DNA of 64,000 bases, taken from the NCBI GenBank assembly GCA_963932465.1, contig OZ010786.1, forward strand, positions 442,110,619-442,174,618, read 5' to 3'. The notes under the pieces are model-generated. The model worked only from the letters and a program-made list of their open reading frames with translations. It was not told where the DNA came from and did not search any database. Numbering within the stretch: position 1 is the stretch's first letter; every line of letters starts with the position of its first letter. Below are positions 1 to 11,265 of the stretch, piece by piece. Source of the DNA: Maratus speciosus. Taxonomy: Eukaryota > Arthropoda > Arachnida > Araneae > Salticidae. The position numbers and the translations under genes are program-made.

Positions 1-2161
1 ATGATGTTTATACAGATAGCTTTATGAATGTATATTACATATAGAGATACCTTATACATACATAATATATATACCTATAAATAAATATTATGTGCTTATG
101 TATAATTTTATATATGTATTATATATGTAAAATTAAAACAAAAGTTATAAATTTTTCCGAAAAAAATTTGCTATAAATGCAAAAAATTACACAAAAAAAT
201 ATGAATAAAGTCCATTCCAGAAAAAAAGCAACCCCAAAGGCTGAAGATCGCAACCACATCGATTCAATTAATGCCAAAAAAAAAAAAAAAAAGCTCGCCA
301 AAAAAACCAGTACAGGATATGGAACTCTTCCCTATATTTTGGCAACATATCTCACTTTCTGACGCCGGAATTGCGCCAAGCTTTTTCTAAAAATGCAAAG
401 TGCCCTACAGTGGAAAAGTACCTAAATAAATAAATAATAAATACATGTATAAACAAAAATAAAAATTCATCAGGTTTGTTTTCATAGCTGTTTATATATT
501 TTGGCAGCATATCTCACTTTCTGAAGCCCGAATTGCGCCAAGCTTTTTTAAAAAATGCGCTATAATGGAAAAGTACCTAAATAAATAATTAATAGAAATA
601 ACCAATTATATAAACTAAAACATTTTATTTCAAGATCAAACCATTGTTTTTAATTTCAATTAAAAAGTACATATATCCTAGGATAACTTCAGTTGAAATT
701 AGGTTGACAGTTTAATACCTCATTCCATAAACCTAAACAAACACAAGTGATTCATTCATCGTGAACCATAAAAAATATTAAACCATTGAGGTAATCATTC
801 ACAAAGTAGTTTCTCCAACAATCAATGGTCAATATTCTTATGACGTCATAGTAGGTAAAATGGCGGCGGTATCGTTTGTTTATGGTTTCAATTCACAAAG
901 ATTTTATTTTACAATATCTCTTAGTTACATTACTTTATTGTCATATTTATGAAATCAGAACAAAAGGATATTTTTTCATTACATAGTTATTAAATAATGA
1001 AAAAAATTATAAATGCATGAATTGAAAAATTTAAATAATTTTCTTTCTTAAAACTAAAAAATAGCATTGACGTAACAGCAGGTTTATGTTAAATAAGTTT
1101 AACTGTTAAATTTTGTTGTAATATTCAAATTAACTGTATTTATTAGATATCAGTAAACAACATCAGGGCCCAATTAAACTTTGAAGTTAGAGGAACCACA
1201 ATGTCATTTCAGGACCGTTCTTTTGGAGAGGCTTTTCTAAATTCCACATATACATGGAAACTCTTCAGTGTTACAAATATTATTTCTAGGACTGACATAA
1301 CATCAGAACGGCCGGTAATTTTACACAAGTTTTTGAAAACTACTTTATATCAGAAATTTTCTTAAAAACTGGTTACTTCTTTGCTGTAGCGGCCCACACA
1401 ATTATGATTATGACAAGTTGCAGGCAATTTCGCCAAGGTCGTAACCAAGATCGTGAAGCACACGCGTATAATACCACATAATACCATTTCATTAAATCAT
1501 ATACGATAGTTTAATAGTTTTTACCTTACTTCAAGTATGTAATTAATTTATTTTCAAGAATTAACACTCTAAATTGTCCAATATATGAATTAAAAAAAAA
1601 TAAACAAAGATTGACTAGACATGACCGCAAAATGCCTCAAATCCGCACACTACTTGGAACCAAACTGTGCAGATTAGTGGTCTACTGTACACAGTTTTTC
1701 ACAAATGTGTTTCGTTCTTAAAATGTGTTATTTTCATCTATCACAGCGGAACAAGCGAAAAAAACTCATATTCTTGCACATGAGTTGTATATATCTTTAT
1801 ATCTAAATTTCCGTCATTTTTGACGGGCTACCTTTCTAGTAAAATATAAATAATATAAATTTTAATGTTAATGCTAATGTTGTTAATTTATCATGTTTGT
1901 CTCTAAAACATTTTTGTTGAACATGATAATTTTTACCTGAGATTGTATAGCATCAGAGAAACCTACAATTAGGGATTAGAAATTTAGATTAATACGCTAT
2001 AAAAATTACTCAGAAACGTTTCCGAAAATCAGTGCAACAAAAGAAACTTTGCTTTTATAAATACTTCATTTTATTCAAAAAATATATTGGTTTTTCTGTT
2101 TTCAAAAAATAAAGGACGCATTTTGGAATTTTGGGTAACTCGAAACAGTTTATTGTATATA
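1..2161. other. AT-rich non-coding flank
   Basis: No convincing coding region is visible. The longest frames (about 60 codons) are low-complexity. The stretch holds one direct duplication (333-438 and 495-592, listed separately) and a palindromic TGACGTCA at 841, which matches a cAMP-response-element core but has no gene beside it. I see nothing else that I can name. Confidence 0.6.
333..592 (+). repeat. Direct duplication of ~100 bp
   Basis: Two diverged copies of one sequence lie at about 333-438 and 495-592. Both run from TATATTTTGGCA through CATATCTCACTTTCTGA and AATTGCGCCAAGC to AAAAGTACCTAAATAAATAA. They are separated by about 57 bp of AT-rich DNA. The family and origin are unknown. 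Confidence 0.7.
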
Positions 2162-3078
2162 CAGGGTGTCTATAATTAAACAACTTTACTTTACAGTTGT
2201 CTAGAGACGAAACTATTGTTCATAAAGTTGTGAAATTTTGTGGAAGATATAATTAAGGGGGAGGTTAATTTGTTTCCGCGTAAAACAAAATAGTGCTAAA
2301 TTTCGCCACCAGAGGGTGTTTTTAATTATTTAAACATTTAAGGGGGTCCAGGACACAAAAATCTTCAAATTTCGTAAAAACATTTTATTTCATTAAAAAT
2401 TTCTCTGTTTTTTCCTGCTTAAAATGACAATTAAATCATGTTTCTATCTGAATTAGAAGAAAAAATATTAATTTTTTCATTTTGGTCTGTTTTCAAAATC
2501 TAGCTTTCAAGCAATACGGAAACGACTTCTTGTAAAAATGCGCTTTTCTTCATGATAGATTTTTTCACCATTTCTCGTATTTAAATTCTTATAATTCGAG
2601 AACCGTTAAAGATAAAGGGTTCAGACTTGGAACATATCTTTTCAACTATTTTACTTTAAATTGATTCAGCATATTTGAAAAAAATATTTATTTTTGAAAA
2701 TATGATTTTTTTTAAAAGTTGCACCACTTTTTTTTAAATTTTTACTTTAAATATTTTTTAAATTTTTTATAAATTAATATTTTTAAAAATGCCGAATCAA
2801 AATTAAAACTTATATATTTCTGTTTATATAAATGAAAAAAATTGAAATTCTATAAATAATCTTTCGAGTTATAATGATTTTAAACTACCCCACTTTTTTA
2901 ATAAATTTTAAATTTAAAATTTAAAAAAATAAACGGTCAAGTGCGAGCATTACTCACGCACAGAGAGTTCCGTAGAATAAATATATGAATTTGTAATTGT
3001 ATTATAAAAATATAAAAAAAACATTGCTAAAATAATACTAGGACTTTGTAAAAAACTATACAACGTAGGGTTGGGTAT

Positions 3079-4849
3079 CTATATATATAAAAGAAAGTCT
3101 GAATTTTGTATTAATCAACGCGCAGCCCAAGCTACTGAACCTAAAGTCTTGAAATTTGGTGTAAAAATTCTTCTTATGATATAGAGTGCCGCTAAGAAAG
3201 GATTTTCTAAAATTCCACCCCCAAGGGGGTAAAAAATCGAACGAACTTTTAAAAAATTCCTTAAAAATCTGATTTTAAAGCTATTTTTTAACTGATAACA
3301 TATTTTGGTGTATTTTTGTAAGCTGAATCGAATGGTACTAACTAAATTCTTTTAAGCCCAATAGTTCATGAGATATTTCTAATTTGGCGATGTCTTTGGC
3401 GCCAAAACCTCGAAATACCTAACATTATAAGTGATAATTCACCCATATTCATTCATCTTATACATCCGTTGCTGTAGCAACGGAAGAAATTCAAATTAAA
3501 TCTGTTTGTTAAATCTTTTGGTTAAAGAATTGAACCGGCTATATGAGTTTGAAAAAAAATAAATAAATGCAAACGCCTTGAAAAAAAGAAAAAAAAATGT
3601 ATTAAATTTATTTAAAATACAAGGAAGCGATCCACTTAGAAATTAACATTATAAAACGAAAATATTTAAAAAATGAAAGCAATGTTTGGACGACTTTCAA
3701 AATTTTGTGGTACATCATCCGGGCCATGTCAGACACAACTCCGCCAAGCATGGCAATTACATTAATTACAGCAACCCTTATTTTTTGTCCATTTGATAGT
3801 TTATTTAGTATAGTTTTAAATTAATTTAATTATTATAATTTTTATTTATTGTAGTTTATAGTATGCAGTTTTATGTTATATATTTTATTTATTTATTTAC
3901 TTAAAACAATTTGCCATTTTTAACAAGGTTATGTATTTAAGAATGTTAAATTATTTTTGAACGTAATTGGCAAACGATAAACAAGATTGGCAGTTGTCAA
4001 CCATATCTGGCGATCTATCTCATGGTCCGAATAATGCGTATTACTTTTCTTTAATGGAAGAAATTGGAATTGAAATAATACATCGCGATTTATCACTTGC
4101 TTCTGGATAAGAAGAAAAAATGGGTACTTTTATGTCAGCCGTATCCTTATGTAAATATCGCCATTAGCATTTTTAAAATTGCCAATAGCAGTAGTTACAT
4201 TTCGCGTATGTAAATTAAAAACAATTCTTTATATTAAGCTGTGGCAATATTTCCTATTGTTTTACTTTTCAACTTTTTCAATGACATTAGTGTAAAGCAT
4301 ATATTATAAATGAAATGAGTGAAATGTTTTTATTTTGAATGAAAATATAAAATAAGAATAAGATATGGAAACAATTTTTGTTGATTTATTACTTGCGCCC
4401 GGCTAACATAAAAGTATCACAAAAGCCATATATTCACCTTTCTTTGGGTAGTTGTTCATGGAATTTCTGGTTAATCTTCCGTAATCGGATACTTCTTCAA
4501 TCGGTGTATTAATTACAATGTTGAAAGCATCGTTTATGTATGAAGCGAAAACATCATGATGAATTCTATTACAGAAAATCGTCTCATCATCATCTACTAC
4601 ATATTTAAAACGGAAATTTGCATTTTATTCCTATTCTTTATAATATTTTGATAGAATACGCCACTATTAATTAGGTAATGTTTTTGGAACGTTTTTTATG
4701 TATACAGACAGTGTTATACGATGCTTAGTTTTAGTTATAGAGCTATTGGAAAAGCTATACAGAAAGGTGAACGCAATTATGAAAGATACATCTACTGTAA
4801 TTATATAAAATGCAAATTTGCTTTTCCTTCCACCCGTTTATAATTTGAG
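3079..4849 (+). other. Helitron 1 5' body, non-coding
   Basis: AT-rich sequence between the Helitron 5' terminus and its tandem modules. It contains CACCCCCAAGGGGGT near 3218 and a short hairpin, CCGTTGCTGTAGCAACGG, near 3466. No reading frame or recognisable domain is present. Confidence 0.5.
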
Positions 4850-5836
4850 TTTTGCTGGATGTATTTTGATGGGACTTACACTGTTAGTTAGATTACTTTT
4901 TGTGGATGGTTGGTACTTCTCTGTAGCGAAGTTTTCTTCTGGGTTATTGTTTTTCTGAAGCACAAACTTGGCAACAAATCAGATTGCAGAAAATTGGATT
5001 AGAAGAGAAAGTTCCAAAACTAGGTGAACCCGAATGTGAAAGATTACCTTTTATTTAAAGTTCTACTGGACATATTTTGATTGGAGTTACACAGTTAGGT
5101 AATATTAGGGATTGTTGCAATATTTGAAATGTCATTCTACATTTTTAGTTATGGAACTATGAGGAAAGTTCTCAGTGGTGTAGTTGAAAACAAAGTAGGA
5201 TAAAATCTACAGGCAGAGGGTATATATTAGAGAGTATATATGTTATAGCTATGGAGTGCAGAGTTTCTAAAAAACACCAGAAGGTCTACGGCGTATAGTT
5301 TATGCTACATTCCTAAAAATTCTACAATCACGCGTTAACTTGATTATGAAAGATATATTTAACTATCAACTTCAAATATAAAATAAAAAGGGCAATTTCG
5401 GTCCGATTGCTTATAACTTGAGTACTTTTCAATGGATTTTGAGAAGATTTGCATTGTTAGATAAATTTTCAAGAAAGTGTTTCATATATAACACATATTA
5501 TTCTACGTTGCTCAGTTATAGAATTATGTGCGAAAGTTCTTTAATCAATGAACCCTATTTTGAAATATTAGCCTTTTTAAAAGGTTCTACCGGGTTAATT
5601 AGCACTGTTGATAGATATTTTTTCAGGAAAGATTTTAGTATATAACACATATTGTTCTACATTGCTTTGCTACAGAATTATAGCTGAATGTTGTATTATC
5701 TGGTGAACCCGATTATGAAAAATTAGTCTTATTATAAGGTTTTACTGAACGGATTTTGATAAGATTTGCATTTTTTTATTTTCAGGGATGATTTTAATAT
5801 GCTACATATTGTTCTTCCGTTCTTTTTTATATTGAA
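4850..5836 (+). repeat. ~240-bp degenerate tandem modules in Helitron 1 (first block)
   Basis: Modules recur with phrases such as TTCTACTGGACATATTTTGAT, GTTACACAGTTAGGTAA, ACACATATTGTTCTAC, AGTTATGGAACTATG and GGTGAACCCGA. The same modules reappear at about 9976-11030. Small frames in this block (such as 5418-5645) are not conserved between modules. The second block provides the uninterrupted version of the site where Helitron 2 is inserted at 5837. Confidence 0.65.
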
Positions 5837-5868
5837 CTAGCAAACCCCGCGGCTTTGCTCGCGTAATA
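5837..5868 (-). other. Helitron 2 3' terminal hairpin and CTAG end
   Basis: On the minus strand, TTACGCGAGCAAAGCCGCGG folds into a short GC-rich stem (CGCG pairing with CGCG) about 10 bp before the terminal CTAG. This is the expected transposition terminator of Helitrons. Confidence 0.8.
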
Positions 5869-6159
5869 TTTGAAATATGCCAAGTGATATTTATATGTCT
5901 AATTTTTATTAAAAGGTACTAACTAAATTTTTATTTTATTAAAATTTAATATTTATTTTATTAAAAGGTACTTATTACTTTTAGGAATAATTAAAAAAAT
6001 TACTATTTAAAACACAGTTTGATTAAAAATCATTGTTACACTGAATAAGGCAGAAATGAGACTTAAATTAATAAAACGAAATAAAACTAAATAAATAATA
6101 ATTCAGAAAATATTTTGAAACTTTTATGCTCAATTAATACGCTCATTTCAGTATTCATT

Positions 6160-9100
6160 TGAAGTTTTGAATTTTTTAGAAACCATCTTCTTACATCTTA
6201 AAATTAACCATCATGTCAAATTCCAAGTCCTACCACCTGTCTCAACATAAAGGGCTATGTTGAAATAGGAACGGTCACCATTAATTTGCCAACATTAATT
6301 TTGAAATTGGTTTGTTATTTCCTAATATTCCACAGAAACGTAATTTAGAAAGCTTTTAAAGGCCTTTTTTAGAACGCTTGTTGTTCCTGTGAACCCCAGG
6401 TGGTAGAATCATCGGCATAAAATATAGCCTGTGTAGGATCAGAGACTGTTACCATTGATTCGCAACTATTACTTTTATAATCGGTTTATATTCCCTGAAA
6501 ATGTGTAGAAATCGTAATTTAAGACTTTTTTAGAATGATTTTCGCACCTCCCCTTCACTTCACCCCTTTTTAATTCGAATTTATTTTCGACAGTCCTTCC
6601 AGGGCATTTATATTTTATAAGTAACTACCATGGCATATTTAAAGTTTCTAGCTTTTTCAGTATCACAGAAATCGCAATTTAGAAAGTTTTAGCTACTGCA
6701 ACCCTCTGGTGGTAGTGGCACAGACATAAAATATAGCTTATGTTTGAGCAGGTTATATCACCAACAATTTGTCATCATTATTTTTTTAATCGGTTTGGTA
6801 TTTGATAAGATTACATAAAAAATGTAATTTATAACGCTTTTCGCTCACTTCATCTTTTTAAATTTGAAATTTTCTTTCGACAGTTCTTAGAAATCAGTTG
6901 CATCTTGTAAGTAAATACCATGCCATACTTCAAAGTGTTAGACCCTTTACTTATGCCAAAAACGCAAATTAGAACATGTTTTGCTTTTGCAACACTCAGA
7001 TGGTAGTGACAGAAAAATATAAAAATATATAACCTATAAAATATAACCTATGTTATAGCAGGGACTGTCACCATTGTTTTACTACCATTACTTTTGAAAT
7101 AGCTTTGGAATTTCCCGAGATTGAGTAGAAATCGCAATTTAGAACGTTTTTAGAACGCTTTTCGCGCATTTTCACCCCTTTTTAAATTTCCAATTTTTTC
7201 GAAACTGTTCTTAAAGATCATTTATATGTAATAAATATGTACCTTGCCTAATTTTAAGTTGCTAGCCCCTACCGATCAAAAAAATCGAAATTTGAAACGC
7301 TTTTTTGCTCCTGCAACGTCTAGGTGATAGTGATACCGACTTAAAATAGCGTCTATGTTAGAGCAGATGCTGTCAGCATCAATTTCTTACCATTACTTTT
7401 GAAATCAGTTTGATTCTTCCTGAGATATTGGTGAAAAATCGGCATTTAGAACATTTTTAGAACGCTTTTCGCTCATTTTGCTCCTGCATCTCCTCTGGGG
7501 TAGTGGGAACAAATATAAAATATAGCATATCCTGGAGCAAGATTTTTTATCCCATCATTTTTACACCATTATATTTGAAATCGGTTCAGTATACCTTGAG
7601 AGCAGAGGCTGTCAGCATCAATTTCTTACCATTACTTTTGAAATCAGTTTGATTCTTCCTGAGATATTGGTGACAAATCGCAATTTAGAACGTTTTTTAC
7701 AACGCTTTTTGACTCCCCTTTTAAATTTCGACTTTTTTAGGAAATGTCCTTAGAGATCATTGATATCTTATAACTAAGTACCATTCTAAATTTCAAGATT
7801 CAAGGCCCTCCCGTCACGCAAAAACCGCAATTTAGAACGTTTTCCTCCCGCACCCCCTTTGGGGTAGTGGCACCGACATAAAACATAGCCTATGTTGGAT
7901 CAAGGGTTTTCACCATCATTTTGACGCCATTATTTTTTAATCGGTTTGGTATTTCCTGAGATTGTGTAGAAATCGCCATTTAGAACGTTTCTTAGAACGC
8001 TTTTCGCACATTTTCACTCCTTTTAAATTTCGAATTGTTTAAGAACTGTCCTTAGAAATCCTTTATATCTAATAAGTAGCTGATACTTCAAATTTCATAT
8101 TTCTAGGCCCTTCAGTAACACATAAATCGCATTTTTAGAACGTTTTTTGCTCCTACACCCATTTGGGGTAGTGGCACCGACATAAAACATAGCCAATCTT
8201 GGAGCAAACGTTGTCACTATCATTTTGACACCAATATTTTTTAAATCAGTTTGGTATTTCCTGAGATTATGTAGAAACTACCATTTAGAACGCTTTTTAG
8301 AATGCTTTTTGTGTATTCTCACCCCTTTTAAATTTCGAATTGTTTAAGAACTGTTCTTAGACATCATTTATATTTTATAAGTAACTAATATTCCAAATTT
8401 CATATTTCTAGCCCCTTCAGTAACGCAAAAATCGCATTTTTAGAACTTTTTTTGCTCCTACACCCTATTTGGGGTAGTGGCACCGACATAAAACATAGCC
8501 AATCTTGGAGCAAACGTTGTCACTATCATTTTGACACCAATATTTTTTAAATCAGTTTGGTATTTCCTGAGATTATGTAGAAACTACCATTTAGAACGCT
8601 TTTTAGAATGCTTTTTGTGTATTCTCACCCCTTTTAAATTTCGAATTGTTTAAGAACTGTTCTTAGACATCATTTATATTTTATAAGTAACTAATATTCC
8701 AAATTTCATATTTCTAGCCCCTTCAGTAACGCAAAAATCGCATTTTTAGAACTTTTTTTGCTCCTGCACTCCCTTTGAGGTAGTGGCACTATGGCTCCCA
8801 AATGGTCCGCCAACTGTATACCAATATTATTTTAGAAAAATTATCTTTTTAGATTTTTCTTATAAACCACCTCGAAACCACCTTTGAAAGTTAATTCTAG
8901 CGCAAACCTACCATAAAATTTTCTGTTAAAAGTTATTGGTATTCAGTTGGCAAAACCATTTGAGAGCCCTTTGGCACCGACATAAAATATAGCCTATGTT
9001 CTAAGTTGGACTAACACCATCATTTTGATACCATTACTTTTTAAATCGGTTTGGTATTTCTTGAGATTATGTAAAAACTATCATTTAGAACGTTTTTTAG

Positions 9101-9680
9101 AACGCTTTTTGTGCATTTTCACCCCTTTTAAATTTCGAATTGTTTAAGAACTGTTCTTAGACATCATTTATATATTATAAGTAACTAATATTCCAAATTT
9201 CACATTTCTAGGCCCTTCAGTAACGCAAAAATCGCATTTTCAGAACATTTTTTGCTCCTGCACCCCCTTTGGGGTAGTGGCACCGACATAAAGTATAGCC
9301 TATGTTCTAAGTTGGACTAACACCATCATTTTGATACCATTACTTTTGAAATCGGTTTGGCATTTCCTCAGATTATGTAGAAACTACCATTTAGAACGTT
9401 TTTTACAACGCTTTTTGTGCATTTTCACCACTTTTAAATTTCGATTTTTTTTAAGAACTGTTCTTAAACATAATTTATATCTTATAAGTAACTAATATTC
9501 CAAATTTCATATTACTAGGCCCTTCAGTAACGTAAAAATCGTATTTTTCGAACGTTTTTTGCTCCTGCACCCCCTTTGGGGTAGTGGCACCGACAGAAGA
9601 TATAGCCTATGTTCTAAGTTGGACTAACACCATCATTTTGATACCATTACTTTTGGAATCGGTTCGGTAGTTCCTGAGCT
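6160..9680 (-). repeat. ~305-bp tandem repeat array (about 11 units)
   Basis: A unit marked by GGGGTAGTGGCACCGACATA recurs near 6400, 6710, 7000, 7320, 7498, 7862, 8166, 8471, 8778/8972, 9273 and 9579. Each unit also carries ATTTAGAACG, TCACCCCTTTTAAATTTC and TATAAGTAACTAATATTCC. Units beginning near 8166 and 8471 look identical over about 295 bp, indicating recent unequal duplication. The leftmost units are more diverged. One local duplication (7360-7460 repeated at 7600-7700) shortens the spacing. No open frame spans a unit, so this is non-coding. Confidence 0.85.
8790..8971. mobile_element. 182-bp MITE inside the Helitron 2 array
   Basis: GGCTCCCAAATGG at 8793 is mirrored by CCATTTGAGAGCC ending at 8967. 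The inverted match continues inward through GCCAACTGTATACCAATA. The insertion splits one ~305-bp unit within its GTAGTGGCACCGAC motif. A possible target duplication, TGGCAC, lies at 8784-8789 and 8972-8977. The superfamily is uncertain: the TIR is clear, the exact termini are not. Confidence 0.75.
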
Positions 9681-9975
9681 TACCTCCGACAAATAAACAA
9701 TTTTTTCCTCTTTATAATAGGAAGTATAGATTATAAATAATTAAAAGATTTGCTTCATAACAGTCCAAATTTTGTCTGAGACATTAGAAGATATAAAACC
9801 GTAATGGAGTTCATATTGTTTTCAGCAACGCATATGATCATTAGAGATAAATGTATTTATTGCTATAAAACACAAGATCAAATACACCGATTTATTTCGT
9901 TTGATTAAAGTTTCGCTTGGAGAAACCGACCAGAGTAGTGGGCGAAGGCTTCTACTACTATATGTAAACCGTAAA

Positions 9976-11265
9976 TTCCTATTTCATTCCGATTGATTAT
10001 AACTCAGATTCTACTGAACATAATTTTGCAGAACTTACATTATTAGATAGTAAATTTGGTTTATAAATAGTTTAATCTAAAAACCATCGTTCCAAGTTGC
10101 TTAGTAATAGTTACGGAGTTCTAAATTTAGGTGAACTCGATTAGAAAACATTTCAAGTTTTATTGAATGGATTTTAATGACAGTTGCACAGTTAGATAAT
10201 ATTTCAGGGATTTTTTCAATGTTTATCATATCTTTCAAAATTGTTTAGTTACGAAGCTATGCGGAAAAAGTTTTCTGTGGTATAGTAAAGAAAATTGGAG
10301 GATAATACGCTACAGACAAAGGATGTATACTAGAATGCTATAGTTATGGAAGTTGTGCAGCGTTTCTTTAAAAATCCAGAAATGATGCGATGTATACATA
10401 CCTCTATATCCCTGAGAGTTCTATATAATCAGGTTAACGCGATTATTATAGCTATATTTAACTATCTGATTGTATATAAAATGCAAAGAGAAATTTTATT
10501 CTGGCCGCTTTTAAATTTACTTCTACTGAATTGATTTTGATGGGGCTTACATTGTTAGTTAGATAATTTACAGAAAAGATGTTAGTATAAAATATAATGT
10601 TTTACGTTGCTTAATTAAATAATTATGGGTAAAGATCTAAATCATATGAACCCAATTTCGAAAGATTGGCTTTTTTTTTAGGTTCCGCTGAATGAATTTT
10701 CACGGTATTTAAACTGCTAATTAGATTATTTTTATGAAATGTTTCGATACATTTTCCAGTTTAAAAGATCCTGCTAAGTGATTTTCGATGGAACTTGCTC
10801 GGTTAGTTCATTTTTCAGTGAATGTTTTAATATAAAGCACATATTATTCGCTTGGTGTTGCTTGGTCGTCAGGTTGCTTGATTATAGAATTAAGGCTGAA
10901 TGTTTTAGAAGCAGGCGAACCAAATTATGAACGATTAGCCTTTTCAGTATGTCCAATTAACAGATTCAGATGAGATTTGCATTGATAATTTTTCATGAAC
11001 CCTTTTAGTATATTACATATTGTTCTATCGTTCTTCACCGAATACTAAATGATCAACGAAAGAAGTTGGCCCTTAACAGCCTAAATTTTGTATGGCTCAA
11101 AAGACATAATAGCGTAATAACGTTCATATTGTTTTCACCAATTAGATTAGGCATTCCAGGTAAATGTCCATATTGCTTTAAAACGCATGATCAAACTCAC
11201 AGATATATTTAGTTTGATTCAAGGTTTCTTTAGGAAAACTGACCAGCGTAGAGGGCGTTAGGTTG
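9976..11265 (+). repeat. Second block of Helitron 1 modules and duplicated 3' region
   Basis: This stretch repeats the ~240-bp modules of 4850-5836 (for example TTGCACAGTTAGATAATATTT near 10182) and then a 3' region (11070-11269) resembling 9760-9955. The earlier copy lacks a clean CTAG end. Helitron 1 therefore appears to have undergone internal tandem duplication, or to be two Helitron units in tandem. The frames here (such as 10346-10534) look incidental. Confidence 0.6.

Larger units (their letters stand above)
5837..9730 (-). mobile_element. Helitron 2 (non-autonomous, minus strand, nested)
   Basis: Read on the minus strand, the 5' end (9730) is TCTATACTTCCTATTATAAA. The 3' end is a hairpin formed by CGCGAGCAAAGCCGCG followed by GGTTTGCTAG, ending at 5837. 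Flanks are A before TC (plus-strand T at 9731) and T after CTAG (plus-strand A at 5836). Removing the element rejoins sequence that aligns with Helitron 1's other module block near 11030-11075 (...TTCATAACAGTCCAAATTTTG). There is no coding capacity. The body is nearly all ~305-bp tandem repeats (6160-9680) plus one 182-bp MITE. Confidence 0.85.

Noticed and set aside
841..848. TGACGTCA as a promoter element
   Set aside because: An isolated 8-bp match with no gene, start site or second element nearby.
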